Shown here one piece after another: positions 1 through 8,600 of a DNA stretch of 64,000 nt. The position numbers were made by a program, and so were the translations under genes. Under the pieces are notes generated by a model. It did no database searches. It saw only the letters and a list, made by a program, of their open reading frames with translations, and was not told the DNA's origin. Each line of letters begins with the position of its first letter. Within the stretch, counting starts at the first letter, position 1. Source of the stretch: an uncultured Jannaschia sp. (GTDB lineage: Bacteria > Pseudomonadota > Alphaproteobacteria > Rhodobacterales > Rhodobacteraceae); contig NZ_CANNEZ010000001.1 of NCBI RefSeq assembly GCF_947503795.1, positions 1,479,001-1,543,000 on the forward strand, read 5' to 3'.

Positions 1-279
1 ACCGAGGCCGCGGCGGACCATCCGAACGTGGCCGAAGTGCGCGGCGACGGCCTGCTGGTCGCGGTCGAGTTGATGGAGGACGTGGGCGCGCGGACTTGGT
101 TCCCGACCGCCAGCGTGGCCCCGAAGGTCTCGGCGGCGATGCTGTCGCGCGGTGTGATCGGGCGGGCGATGCCGCAATCGGACATTCTTGGCTTCTCACC
201 ACCCCTCTCGGTCACGCGCGAGGAGATCGACATCATCGCGGACACGCTGCGGGCGGCCTTGTGGGAGGTGCTGCCCTGA
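1..279 (+). CDS. Class III (omega-type) aminotransferase, C-terminal fragment
   Basis: The open frame enters from the left edge, so only about 92 C-terminal residues are present. The GDGLLVAVEL segment and the GFSPPLSVT segment followed by a short helix to the stop are typical of the small C-terminal domain of PLP-dependent class III aminotransferases. These transfer amino groups between omega-amino compounds and pyruvate or another keto acid in the cytoplasm. The catalytic lysine lies outside the window, so substrate cannot be judged. The stop codon overlaps the proposed start of the next gene (CTGA), which suggests translational coupling. Confidence 0.75.
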   Translation, partial: TEAAADHPNVAEVRGDGLLVAVELMEDVGARTWFPTASVAPKVSAAMLSRGVIGRAMPQSDILGFSPPLSVTREEIDIIADTLRAALWEVLP

Positions 280-1172
280 ACCCCGACGCGCCCTGGACCA
301 CGCCCGAAGCCGAGTGGCGCCGCGATGTCGAGCGCGTCCGCGCGGGTCGGCGGTTGGCCCCGGATCGCTGGCCCGACGGCGCGCGCTGCGCCTTTGCGCT
401 GTCCTTCGATTGCGATCACGAGACGTTCGAGCTGGGCGCCGGGCGCGCGGCCATCGGGCGACTGGCCTGGGGCGAGTTCGGGCGACGGGCGGGCCTGCCT
501 CGTGTGCTGGCCACTCTTACCCGCCACGACGTGCGCGCGACGATGTTCCTGCCCGCCGTCGCCGGCCTGATCGACCCGGGCGCCGTCGCCGCGCTGACCG
601 GTCCCGGCCACGAGGTCGGCGTCCACGGCTGGATCCACGAGAACAATTCGAAGCTCGATCGCGACACCGAACGCGAGCTGATGATCCGCGCCCGCGATGC
701 CCTGCGCGAGATGACGGGGACGGAGCCGGTCGGCCACCGCGCCGCGAATTGGGACCTGAGCGCGAACACGGTGGAGTTGGTGGCGGAGCTGGGATTTGCC
801 TATGACAGCTCGCTCATGGCCGACGACACCTGCTACGAGCTGCTGTCCGACGGCACGCCCACCGGCGTGGTTGAGATCCCCGTCGACTGGGTGCGCGACG
901 ATGCAGTTTACCTTCTGTTCAACCGCGACCCGCCGACCCGGCCCTGGACGCCGCCCGAGGCCGTCTTCGACATCTTCCGCCGCGAATTCGACGCGGCCTT
1001 CGACGAGGGCGGGCTCTGCCAGCTTGTCATGCATCCCTTCGTGATCGGCTACCGCTCGAGGATCTGGATCCTCGACGAGTTGATTGCCCACGCGAAATCG
1101 CGCGGCGCGGTCTGGTTCCCGACCCATGCGGAGCTGGCCGCCTGGGTCACGTCGGACGCCGCCTACGCCTGA
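276..1172 (+). CDS. Polysaccharide deacetylase family (NodB-fold) hydrolase
   Basis: About 298 residues. A metal-dependent carbohydrate esterase 4 / PuuE-like fold is indicated by SFDCDHET (Asp45 and Asp47 as candidate catalytic and metal aspartates), the H-x3-H motif GVHGWIHE (His117, His121), RAANWD and a late LVMHPF. No signal peptide is visible, so a cytoplasmic C-N or N-deacetylase acting on a small molecule is as likely as a cell-wall enzyme. Start choice: the frame has no ATG near its beginning. CTG at 276 follows a perfect GGGAGG (263-268) with 7-nt spacing and overlaps the upstream TGA. GTG at 261 is the alternative. Confidence 0.75.
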   Translation: MNPDAPWTTPEAEWRRDVERVRAGRRLAPDRWPDGARCAFALSFDCDHETFELGAGRAAIGRLAWGEFGRRAGLPRVLATLTRHDVRATMFLPAVAGLIDPGAVAALTGPGHEVGVHGWIHENNSKLDRDTERELMIRARDALREMTGTEPVGHRAANWDLSANTVELVAELGFAYDSSLMADDTCYELLSDGTPTGVVEIPVDWVRDDAVYLLFNRDPPTRPWTPPEAVFDIFRREFDAAFDEGGLCQLVMHPFVIGYRSRIWILDELIAHAKSRGAVWFPTHAELAAWVTSDAAYA

Positions 1173-1645
1173 AGCGCCGCGATCCGGTCGAGGGCACGCG
1201 CGGCGAAGGAGATCAGGGCCTCGGCCTCGGCCACGACCTCCGGCGGGTAGCTGCCCTCGGCATCGAGGATGTTCACCGTCGCTCCGACCGTCCCGCCCCG
1301 GACGACCGGCAGGTTGACCACCGCGCCGCAGCCCAGCGACCCGATCAGCGCGTGGTCGGGAAAGACTTGCGCGATCTCCGCCAATGTCTGCGCCACGAAG
1401 ACTTCGCCATCGGTCACGACGCGGGCGAACCAGTCATTCATCTCAATCGGCTTGGTCCCCGAGGTCGGATAGGCCTCCGGATGGCTGGTGAAGGCGCGTC
1501 GCGCCTCCATCGCATCGAGGTCCACCGTCATGATCGTGAAGAGCCGGGCCGGCACGCGGGCGCGGGTCAAGGCCATCAGCGCGGCATAGGCGTCGTCGGG
1601 CGTGGTCGCCTTGGACAAGGCGGTGTCGAAGGCGTCAGGCTGCAT
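1163..1645 (-). CDS. GAF-domain protein
   Basis: 160 residues forming a single GAF-like domain. The core runs through RLFTIMTVD, a helix, then GCGAVVNLPVVRGGTVGATVNILD, the last strands typical of the fold. GAF domains bind small molecules or act as redox or nucleotide sensors; no output domain is attached. The ATG at 1645 lies inside the end of the upstream ABC ATPase gene (11-nt overlap), so this is the last gene of a peptide-type ABC operon. Its ligand is unknown; sensing the imported substrate is only an inference. It converges with the deacetylase gene, overlapping it by about 10 bp. Confidence 0.7.
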   Translation of the reverse strand: MQPDAFDTALSKATTPDDAYAALMALTRARVPARLFTIMTVDLDAMEARRAFTSHPEAYPTSGTKPIEMNDWFARVVTDGEVFVAQTLAEIAQVFPDHALIGSLGCGAVVNLPVVRGGTVGATVNILDAEGSYPPEVVAEAEALISFAARALDRIAALQA

Positions 1646-2387
1646 CGAACCCCTCCGCTCCGCCGGACGCGGAATAGAGCTCACGGGCATAGGGATCGGT
1701 GAAGGCGCCGTCGTGCAGGGCCGATGACAGCGCCACCTCGACCACGCGGCCATGGCGCATCACGGCCAGCCGGTCGCACATGAACCCCACCACGTGCAGG
1801 TTATGCGTCACCATCAGGTAGGTCAGGTTACGTTCGCGCCGCAACCGCTTCAGAAGGTTCAGGATTTCCGCCTGGACTGAGACGTCCAGCGCCGAGGTCG
1901 GCTCGTCCAGCAGCAGCACCTTCGGCTCCAGCATCAGGGCGCGGGCGATGGCCACGCGCTGGCGCTGCCCGCCCGAAAGCTGGTGCGGGAAGCGGAACCG
2001 AAAGCGCGCGTCGAGGCCGACGGATTCCAGCACCTCCACCACCCGCGCGCCGCCCCCCGGGGCGCCGTGGATCACCAAGGGTTCGGCCAGCGTCGCGTCG
2101 ATGGTCTTGCGCGGGTGGAGCGAGGCATAGGGATCCTGGAACACCATCTGACAGACACGCGAAAACGCCCGGTCCGGGCCATGGCTGCGGGGTTTGCCCA
2201 GCACGTCGATGCCGCCCTCCCATTCGGGCGCGATGCCCGCAATGGCCTTCAGGATGGTCGACTTTCCCGACCCGGACTCGCCAACCAGCGCGAAGCTTTC
2301 CCCCTCGGGGATGGTGAGCGACACGTCGTGCACAACGGGCACGCCGCCATAGCCGATGGTCAGGTCGCGGAGTTCGATCGCGGTCAT
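1635..2387 (-). CDS. Peptide-type ABC transporter ATPase (DppF/OppF-like)
   Basis: 250 residues, nucleotide-binding domain only. Walker [10 protein letters not shown] at about 36-44, Q-loop VFQDPY near 83-87, signature LSGGQRQR near 137-144, Walker B LLLDEP near 158-163, D-loop SALD and switch His in MVTHN. It energises import together with the partner ATPase, two permeases and a substrate-binding protein encoded next to it. ATGA overlap with the upstream ATPase gene. It is short for the subfamily and lacks the long oligo_HPY tail seen in the second cluster. Confidence 0.88.
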   Translation of the reverse strand: MTAIELRDLTIGYGGVPVVHDVSLTIPEGESFALVGESGSGKSTILKAIAGIAPEWEGGIDVLGKPRSHGPDRAFSRVCQMVFQDPYASLHPRKTIDATLAEPLVIHGAPGGGARVVEVLESVGLDARFRFRFPHQLSGGQRQRVAIARALMLEPKVLLLDEPTSALDVSVQAEILNLLKRLRRERNLTYLMVTHNLHVVGFMCDRLAVMRHGRVVEVALSSALHDGAFTDPYARELYSASGGAEGFDAA

Positions 2388-3223
2388 GTTCCCTCCCACG
2401 CGCTGCGGTCGAGCACGGGCAGGAACTCGCGCGTCTCGTTCATCCGGGGTGCGGCGGCGAGCAGACCCTTGGTGTAGGGATGCTGCGCCGCGGCCATGTT
2501 GACCGCATCGAAGCTCTCGACCACCTCGCCCGCGTTCATCACCAGCACGTGGTCGCAATAACGCGCCACGAGGTCGAGGTCGTGGCTGATGAGGATAAGG
2601 CCCATCCCGTTCTGCACGATCAGGTCGTTGATAAGGTCCATCACCTGCGCTTCGACCGAGACATCGAGCGCCGAGGTCGGCTCGTCCGCGATCAGCAGGT
2701 CCGGCTCGGGGATCAGCATCATCGCGATCATCACGCGCTGGCCCATGCCGCCCGACACCTCGTGGGGATACATCTGCATCACCCGCTCGGGGTCATTGAT
2801 GCGCACCTTCTCGAGCATCTCGAGGACGCGGGCGCGCAGCTGCGCGCGGCTCATGCGCGCGCCGTGGACGGTCAGCGCCTCGGCGATCTGGTCGCCCATG
2901 GTCATCACGGGGTTGAGCGAGAACTTCGGGTCCTGCATCACCATCGAGATGCGCGCGCCCCGGATCGCGCGCATCTTTCGGCCCGAAAGACCGGTCAGTT
3001 CCGTCCCGTCGAAGGCGATGCGATCCGCCGTCACGCGGCCCGGCGGCCGGATCAGGCGCAGGATCGCGCGCCCGGTCAGGGACTTGCCCGACCCGCTTTC
3101 GCCCACGATCCCGAGGCGTTCGCGACCCATGGCGAAGGACACGCCCTTGACGACCTCGGCCGGGCCGTCGGGCGACGGAAAGGACACACGGAGGTTGTCG
3201 ACCTTGAGGAGCGGGCCGGTCAT
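2384..3223 (-). CDS. Peptide-type ABC transporter ATPase (DppD/OppD-like)
   Basis: 279 residues. Walker A GESGSGKS at 41-48, Q-loop VMQDPKFSLNP near 95-105, signature VSGGMGQR near 156-163, Walker B LLIADEP near 176-182, and switch His in LISHD. The C-terminus carries the HPYTKGLLAAAP segment typical of the oligo/dipeptide ATPase tail. It forms the heteromeric ATPase pair with the downstream gene. The start at 3223 overlaps the permease stop (ATGA). Confidence 0.9.
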   Translation of the reverse strand: MTGPLLKVDNLRVSFPSPDGPAEVVKGVSFAMGRERLGIVGESGSGKSLTGRAILRLIRPPGRVTADRIAFDGTELTGLSGRKMRAIRGARISMVMQDPKFSLNPVMTMGDQIAEALTVHGARMSRAQLRARVLEMLEKVRINDPERVMQMYPHEVSGGMGQRVMIAMMLIPEPDLLIADEPTSALDVSVEAQVMDLINDLIVQNGMGLILISHDLDLVARYCDHVLVMNAGEVVESFDAVNMAAAQHPYTKGLLAAAPRMNETREFLPVLDRSAWEGT

Positions 3224-4128
3224 CGGTCGGTGCTGTGCTTGGGGTCGAGCACGTCGCGCAGCCCGTCGCCGAGAAAGCAGAAGCCCAGCGAGACGATGAT
3301 GATCGCGAAGCCAGGCATGGTCGCGACCCACCACTGGTCGAGGATGTAGCTGCGCCCGCGCGAGATCATCGCCCCCCATTCCGGCAGCGGCGGCTGCGCC
3401 CCGAGCCCCAGGAAGCCGAGCCCCGCCGCGATCAGGATGATGCCCGCCATGTCGAGCGTGACGCGGATGATCATCGACGAATAGCAGAGCGGCAGGACGT
3501 GGTTGAAGATTACCCGCGCCGAGGACGCGCCCTGAATCTGGACGGCCGAGATGAACTCGGCCCCCCGGAAGGTCAGGACCTCGGATCGGGCGATGCGGGC
3601 ATAGGGCGGCCAGGCGGTGATGGCGATGGCGATGACGGCGTTTTCGATCCCCGGCCCGAGTGCCGCGACGAAGGCGAGTGCCAGGATCAGCTTCGGCATC
3701 GACAGGAACATGTCGGTGATCCCCATCAGCACCCGGTCGATCCAGCCGCCGAAATAACCCGAGACGGCGCCGATGATCAGGCCCAGCGGCGCGGTGATGA
3801 CCGCCACGAGGACCACGATCAGGAGCGTGATGCGCGCGCCGTAGACGACGCGGCTGTAGATGTCGCGCCCGAGTTCGTCCGTGCCCATCCAGTGCGCGCC
3901 CGAGGGCGGCAGGAGGCGGTCGCCCAGCTCCTGCGCGTTGGGCGGGTAATGCGCGACCCACGGCGCGAAGAGCGCCGTCAGGACGAGCGCGATGATGATG
4001 AAGAGGCCAAGGGCCGCCAAAGGGTTGCGGAGCAGCGCCCGCGTCAGCGCATAGGCGCGCCCGGCATTCGCCTGCAGCCGCGAGGCGGGCGTCGTGTCGG
4101 TCAGCCATCGGGCAGCGGAGAAGGCCAT
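3220..4128 (-). CDS. Peptide-type ABC transporter permease (DppC/OppC-like)
   Basis: 302 residues. One hydrophobic helix near 38-58 (LGLFIIIALVLTALFAPW) is followed by the periplasmic loop with HWMGTDELGRDIYSRVVYGAR, a hallmark of DppC-type subunits, then about five more membrane helices with an EAA-like cytoplasmic loop. It is one half of the membrane channel with the DppB-like partner. Ends in an ATGA overlap with the ATPase gene. Confidence 0.9.
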   Translation of the reverse strand: MAFSAARWLTDTTPASRLQANAGRAYALTRALLRNPLAALGLFIIIALVLTALFAPWVAHYPPNAQELGDRLLPPSGAHWMGTDELGRDIYSRVVYGARITLLIVVLVAVITAPLGLIIGAVSGYFGGWIDRVLMGITDMFLSMPKLILALAFVAALGPGIENAVIAIAITAWPPYARIARSEVLTFRGAEFISAVQIQGASSARVIFNHVLPLCYSSMIIRVTLDMAGIILIAAGLGFLGLGAQPPLPEWGAMISRGRSYILDQWWVATMPGFAIIIVSLGFCFLGDGLRDVLDPKHSTDR

Positions 4129-4137
4129 GACGCGTCC

Positions 4138-5214
4138 CTAGCGGCTTCGGGCGTCGAGCACGCGGTAGAGCATGTCCGACCCCTTGTTGATGACGATGAA
4201 CACGGTCCCGATCACCAGCGTCGCGCCGAGGACGGCGGCCATGTCGGCATTGAGGAGCGCGTTCGTCAGGTAGTTGCCGATGCCCGGCCAGGAAAACACG
4301 ATCTCGATCAGGACCGAGCCTTCGAGCAGCGACGCGTAGCTGAGCCCTACGACCGTGATGATCGGGATGCGGATCGGGCGGAAGGCGTGAACCCAGATGA
4401 CGCGCCACTCGCTCATGCCCTTGACGCGGGCGGTGGTCAGGTACTCTTGCCCCAGCTGGTCCAGCATCAGCGACCGCGTCATCCGCGAGATGTAGGCAAG
4501 GCTGTAGAAGCCGAGGATCAGCGCGGGCAGCACCATGTGATGCGCCGCGTTGCGGAACACGTCCCACTGGCCGTCGAAGGCTGCGTCGATCAGCATCACG
4601 CCCGTCACCGTCGGCACGAGCCCCTCGAAGAAGATCGAGAGCCGCCCCGGCGGCGCCGCCCAGCCGAGCCCTGCGTAGAACACCGCAAGCGCCACCAGCC
4701 CCAGCCAGAACGCCGGAACCGCGTAGCCCACGAGGCCGAGGACGCGGATCACCTGATCGACCCACGAGCCCTGCCGGTAGGCCGCCAGCACCCCCATCGG
4801 CAGCCCGAGCGCCACGCCCACGATCAGGCCGATCGTCGCCAGCTCGAAGGTCGCCGGCACGACACGGCCCAGATCCTCGATCACCGGGCGGCCCGTGGTG
4901 ATCGACATGCCCAGGTCGCCGCGCAACACGTCGCCCACATAGGTCGCGAACTGCACCAGCAGCGGATCGTCGAGCCCCATCTCGGCCCGGACCTGGTTGT
5001 AGGTCTCGATCGTCGCACGCTCGCCCACCACGGCCAGCACCGGGTCGATCGGCATGACGCGCCCGATGAAGAACGTGATCGCCATCAGCCCGAGGAAGGT
5101 CAACACGATCACCAGCGTCATCGCCCCCGCCCGCATCGCACGGTCGGCGCCGCGGGATCGCGACGTGCCCATCCGCGCGGATGGCGAGCTCGTGACGGCG
5201 GTCTCGGCGCTCAT
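4138..5214 (-). CDS. Peptide-type ABC transporter permease (DppB/OppB-like)
   Basis: 358 residues, slightly longer than the usual 310-340 because of an N-terminal tail of about 30 polar residues (MSAETAVTSSP...) before the first helix. The motifs DLGMSITTGRPV and FSWPGIGNYLTNALLNAD are characteristic of DppB permeases, and six membrane segments can be drawn. First gene of the leftward transport operon, divergent from its substrate-binding protein across a 162-bp intergenic region. Confidence 0.9.
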   Translation of the reverse strand: MSAETAVTSSPSARMGTSRSRGADRAMRAGAMTLVIVLTFLGLMAITFFIGRVMPIDPVLAVVGERATIETYNQVRAEMGLDDPLLVQFATYVGDVLRGDLGMSITTGRPVIEDLGRVVPATFELATIGLIVGVALGLPMGVLAAYRQGSWVDQVIRVLGLVGYAVPAFWLGLVALAVFYAGLGWAAPPGRLSIFFEGLVPTVTGVMLIDAAFDGQWDVFRNAAHHMVLPALILGFYSLAYISRMTRSLMLDQLGQEYLTTARVKGMSEWRVIWVHAFRPIRIPIITVVGLSYASLLEGSVLIEIVFSWPGIGNYLTNALLNADMAAVLGATLVIGTVFIVINKGSDMLYRVLDARSR

Positions 5215-5269
5215 GACGGTCCTCTTGTTCGCTATAAGAACGAAAGTTCAGATAATTCTTGGATTGCGC

Positions 5270-5306
5270 AAGCGCTTTTGGTTTAGTCGGACGAATTAAG
5301 TCGGAC
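5270..5306. promoter_or_regulatory. Divergent control region of first peptide ABC cluster
   Basis: The 162-bp gap between the divergent permease and binding-protein genes holds a perfect palindrome AAGCGCTT (5270-5277), the core found in many LacI-family operators. A direct repeat of AGTCGGAC follows at 5285-5292 and 5299-5306, one helical turn and a half apart. A GTTC-N7-GAAC dyad lies at 5227-5241. The elements are plain in the sequence; the regulator is not encoded nearby, so the assignment is inference. Confidence 0.3.
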
Positions 5307-5376
5307 CGGATACGCGAGGGGCGGATCGCCCGCCCGGCCGCGTCTCCGGCATCCCCCTGACAGGAGAGAGAACCCC

Positions 5377-6963
5377 ATGCGTTTCATCCGATCAACCATT
5401 CTGGCCAGTGCGCTGGTCTTGCCGATGGGTACGCCGGCCCTGCTGGCCGAGACGCCGGACAACATGCTGGTGGTCGCGCAGAACATTGACGACATCGTCG
5501 CGCTCGACCCCGCGCAGGCCTATGAGTTCACCGCGGGCGAGCTTCTGACCAACATCTATGACCGCCTCGTGCAGTACGATGCCGAAGACCCGACGGTCCT
5601 CGCCGCCGGTCTGGCCGAAAGCTGGGAGACGGATCCCGAGAACAAGACGATCACGTTCCAACTGCGCGACGCGACCTTCCATTCCGGCAACCCGGTGCGC
5701 GGCGAGGACGTGGTGTTCTCGTTCAAGCGCGTGGTCGACCTGAACCTGAACCCGGCCTTCATCCTGACCCAGCTCGGCTGGACGCCCGAGAATGTCGAGG
5801 AGATGGTCGCCGCCGACGGCAACACGGTGACCGTGCAATATGCCGGGGACTATTCACCCGCCTTCGTCCTGAACGTGCTGGCCGCCCGCCCCGCCTCCAT
5901 CGTCGACAAGGCCCTCGTGATGGCCAACGAGGTGGACGGCGATCAGGGGAACGCCTGGCTGAACCAGAACTCCGCCGGGACCGGGCCGTTCATGCTGGCC
6001 GGGTATCGGCCGTCCGAACTGGTTCGGATGACGGCCTATGACAACTACTTCAAGGAAGGCCCCAAGATCGAGCAGGTGGTGATCCGCCACACGGTCGAGC
6101 CCGCGACCCAGCAACTCCTGCTGGAGCAGGGTGACGTGGACATGGCCCGCAACCTGACGCCCGACCAGGTGAATTCCATGAGCGGCGACGGCGCACGGGT
6201 CGAGGTCTTCCCGCAGGCCGCGATCCACTTCCTCGTCTTCAACCAGAATGTCCCGGAACTGACGAGCGAGGCGCTCTGGGAGGCGTCGCGCTACCTGATC
6301 GACTACGAGGGCATGACCGACACTTTCCTCAAGGGCCAGATGGAGATCCACCAGTCCTGGTGGCCCAAGGGCTTTCCGGGTGCGGTGACCGACACGCCCT
6401 ACAGCTACGACCCCGAGAAGGCGCGTCAGATACTCGAGGACGGCGGCGTCGAGCTGCCGATCAACGTGACGCTGGACACCATCGCGGCGCAGCCCTTCAC
6501 GGACATGGCGCAGGCGATCCAGAACACCTTCGCCGAGGTCGGGATCAACTTCGAGATCACCAGTGCGACGACCGCGCAGATGATCACCAAGTACCGCGAG
6601 CGCAAGCACCAGGCGGCGATGCTCTACTGGGGTCCGGACTTCATGGACCCGCATTCCAACGCCAAGGCGTTCTCGTACAACTCCAACAACGATCAGGACG
6701 CCTATGCCGCGACGACCACGTGGCGGAACTCCTGGGCCGTGCCCGAGGAGCTCAACGAGATGACGCGCGCCGCGCTGGAGGAGAGTGACCCCGCCAAGCG
6801 CGAGGCGATGTACACCGACCTGCAGCTCCGCATCCAGGAGACATCACCGATCATGATCATGTTCCAGGCGTCCTACCAGGTCGGCATGGCCGAGAACGTG
6901 TCGGGCTACGTCAATGGTGCCACCTCGGACTTCGTGTTCTACCGGCTGGTCGAGAAGAACTGA
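5377..6963 (+). CDS. ABC transporter substrate-binding protein, family 5 (DppA/OppA-like)
   Basis: 528 residues. N-terminal Sec signal peptide of about 24 residues (MRFIRSTILASALVLPMGTP) with cleavage after ALLA. It then follows the SBP_bac_5 pattern: AQAYEFTAGELLTNIYDRLV, ESWETDPENKTITFQLRDATFHSG with the family-typical V-R-F-xDG-like segment, and NSAGTGPFML. It acts in the periplasm and delivers a peptide or similar solute to the divergent permeases. SD AGGAGAG precedes the ATG. Substrate class cannot be set from the sequence; opines, nickel chelates and glycosides also use this family. Confidence 0.9.
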   Translation: MRFIRSTILASALVLPMGTPALLAETPDNMLVVAQNIDDIVALDPAQAYEFTAGELLTNIYDRLVQYDAEDPTVLAAGLAESWETDPENKTITFQLRDATFHSGNPVRGEDVVFSFKRVVDLNLNPAFILTQLGWTPENVEEMVAADGNTVTVQYAGDYSPAFVLNVLAARPASIVDKALVMANEVDGDQGNAWLNQNSAGTGPFMLAGYRPSELVRMTAYDNYFKEGPKIEQVVIRHTVEPATQQLLLEQGDVDMARNLTPDQVNSMSGDGARVEVFPQAAIHFLVFNQNVPELTSEALWEASRYLIDYEGMTDTFLKGQMEIHQSWWPKGFPGAVTDTPYSYDPEKARQILEDGGVELPINVTLDTIAAQPFTDMAQAIQNTFAEVGINFEITSATTAQMITKYRERKHQAAMLYWGPDFMDPHSNAKAFSYNSNNDQDAYAATTTWRNSWAVPEELNEMTRAALEESDPAKREAMYTDLQLRIQETSPIMIMFQASYQVGMAENVSGYVNGATSDFVFYRLVEKN

Positions 6964-6984
6964 TCTCCTCGACATGAAACTGCG

Positions 6985-7012
6985 AAGGGCGGCCCCGGTG
7001 GCCGCCCTTTCC
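6985..7012 (+). terminator. Rho-independent terminator after binding-protein gene
   Basis: A perfect 10-bp stem (6985-6994 with 7000-7009), 5-nt loop and trailing TTT sit 22 bp after the binding-protein stop codon. The U-tract is short but the stem is strong. The following 200 bp up to 7211 show no gene. Confidence 0.7.
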
Positions 7013-7211
7013 TATGTCCGGCCGTGGTCTCGTGGGCGTGCCGACGTATCCGGCCGTAAACGACTTCGGCCACCACAGGGCGCGGACGCCGGATCTGAGG
7101 GACTGACCGGAGCTTCGCACCGCGTCCGCGAGCATTCGCGATGCAGCGCACCCGCGGGTCCAGCCCGCTAAACCTGTTGTGCAAGTCGGCGCCAACGGCG
7201 ATGCAGCATAG

Positions 7212-8504
7212 ATGGCCACCGAGATCGAGTTTTCTTCCGCGGCACTGAACGCGACGGCGCGACGGCACATTCGCGTGTTTCAGCTCCACCAGTTCCTAGA
7301 CCGTCTGGCGATGGGACTGACCGTCGCCGTCGTCGCCCTGGCCTTGACCGACCGGGGCATGGACCTTTTTCAGATCTCACTTCTCTTCGGTATCTACTCG
7401 CTCACCACGATGGCGATGGAACTGCCGTTCGGCGGCCTTGCCGACAGCATCGGGCGCAAGCCGGTCTTCCTGACGGCGGTCGTCGCCAGCCTGATCTCGC
7501 TCGCCCTGTTCCTCTCTACGAGCGACTTCCATGTTCTCGCGCTGTCGTTCGCTTTCATCGGGTTCGGACGGGCGCTCAGGTCGGGGACGCTGGATGCCTG
7601 GTTCGTCGAGACCTTCAAGGCCGACGCGCCCGATGTGGACGTCCAGCCCGCACTGGCCAAGGCGCAATGGGCCAATGCCATAGGTTTGGCCATCGGTGCC
7701 GTCCTGGGCGGGCTCCTGCCCGACATTCTGGGCGAGGTCGCGACAGACCTTGGGTTCAGCATCTACGATGTGTCCTACGTGGCGAGCTTCTGCGTCATGC
7801 TCGGCGTGTTCGTCTTCACGATGTGGGCCATCGTCGAAGCCCCGAGTCCGATGAACGCCACGGCTCTGGTGCGCGGCTTCGCCAATGTCCCGACGGTGAT
7901 ACGCGACGCGAGCCTCCTTGCGCTGAAGCACCCCGCCCTGTCGCTGCTTCTGGCGGCGTTGGCCTTCTTCCTGATGGCGACCAACCCGGTCGAGGTGATC
8001 TGGCCGACCCATGCAAAGCCGATGCTGGACGGGGGGCTTGCCAACACCGTCATCGGCGTCGTGACCGCGACCTATTTCTTCTCGATCGCGTTCGGCGCGT
8101 TTCTGTCTCCGCATATCAGCCGGATCTTCAGACGGCGGCACGCCGTGACGCTGGCCGCGACCTTTGCGTGCCTGGCGGCGGCTCAGATCGCCTTGGCGCT
8201 GCAAGGCGGTATCGTCGGATTTGTGGCGGTCTTCGTCCTATACTCCGTGATCCTTGGTGTCAGCGAGACGCCCGCCAGCAGCATTCTGCACCGCTGCGTG
8301 GAAGACCGTCAGCGATCAACCATGCTATCCCTGCGATCGCTGATACAGCAGTTGGGGGCCGCGCTCGGCCTGCTTCTGGCCGGAGCCGTCGCCGAGATCT
8401 ACTCGACGCCCATCGCGTGGATGGTCGGTGCGGCGTTCCTGATCGTTGCGGTGATGCTGATCCTCGTGCTGGCCAGCCGGCTGGCCACGGATGCGGATAG
8501 CTGA
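7212..8504 (+). CDS. MFS transporter
   Basis: 430 residues with about 12 hydrophobic segments in two halves. The loop between helices 2 and 3 reads LPFGGLADSIGRKPVF, matching the MFS motif G-x-L-a-D-x-x-G-R-k-x. The overall look is of a drug/metabolite efflux or sugar-type facilitator of the inner membrane; no substrate-specific motif is seen. It stands alone between two ABC clusters. No clear SD precedes ATG 7212, and the start is otherwise supported by the first helix beginning about 25 residues later. Confidence 0.8.
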   Translation: MATEIEFSSAALNATARRHIRVFQLHQFLDRLAMGLTVAVVALALTDRGMDLFQISLLFGIYSLTTMAMELPFGGLADSIGRKPVFLTAVVASLISLALFLSTSDFHVLALSFAFIGFGRALRSGTLDAWFVETFKADAPDVDVQPALAKAQWANAIGLAIGAVLGGLLPDILGEVATDLGFSIYDVSYVASFCVMLGVFVFTMWAIVEAPSPMNATALVRGFANVPTVIRDASLLALKHPALSLLLAALAFFLMATNPVEVIWPTHAKPMLDGGLANTVIGVVTATYFFSIAFGAFLSPHISRIFRRRHAVTLAATFACLAAAQIALALQGGIVGFVAVFVLYSVILGVSETPASSILHRCVEDRQRSTMLSLRSLIQQLGAALGLLLAGAVAEIYSTPIAWMVGAAFLIVAVMLILVLASRLATDADS

Positions 8505-8600
8505 GGGCGACATCGCTCGGATCGGGCCGGACTGGGCACCGCACCACGACGCCCAGGGAGCGGCCACCGCGACCGCCCCTCGCTGTTCAATCGCCGCGCG

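Noticed and set aside
3235-5286. Very long open frame opposite the permease genes
   Set aside because: Arg/Asp/His-rich composition without hydrophobic structure; the opposite strand encodes two well-matched ABC permeases. Similar long antisense frames opposite 10.8-12.7, 13.7-15.7 and 30.2-33.3 kb were rejected for the same reason.
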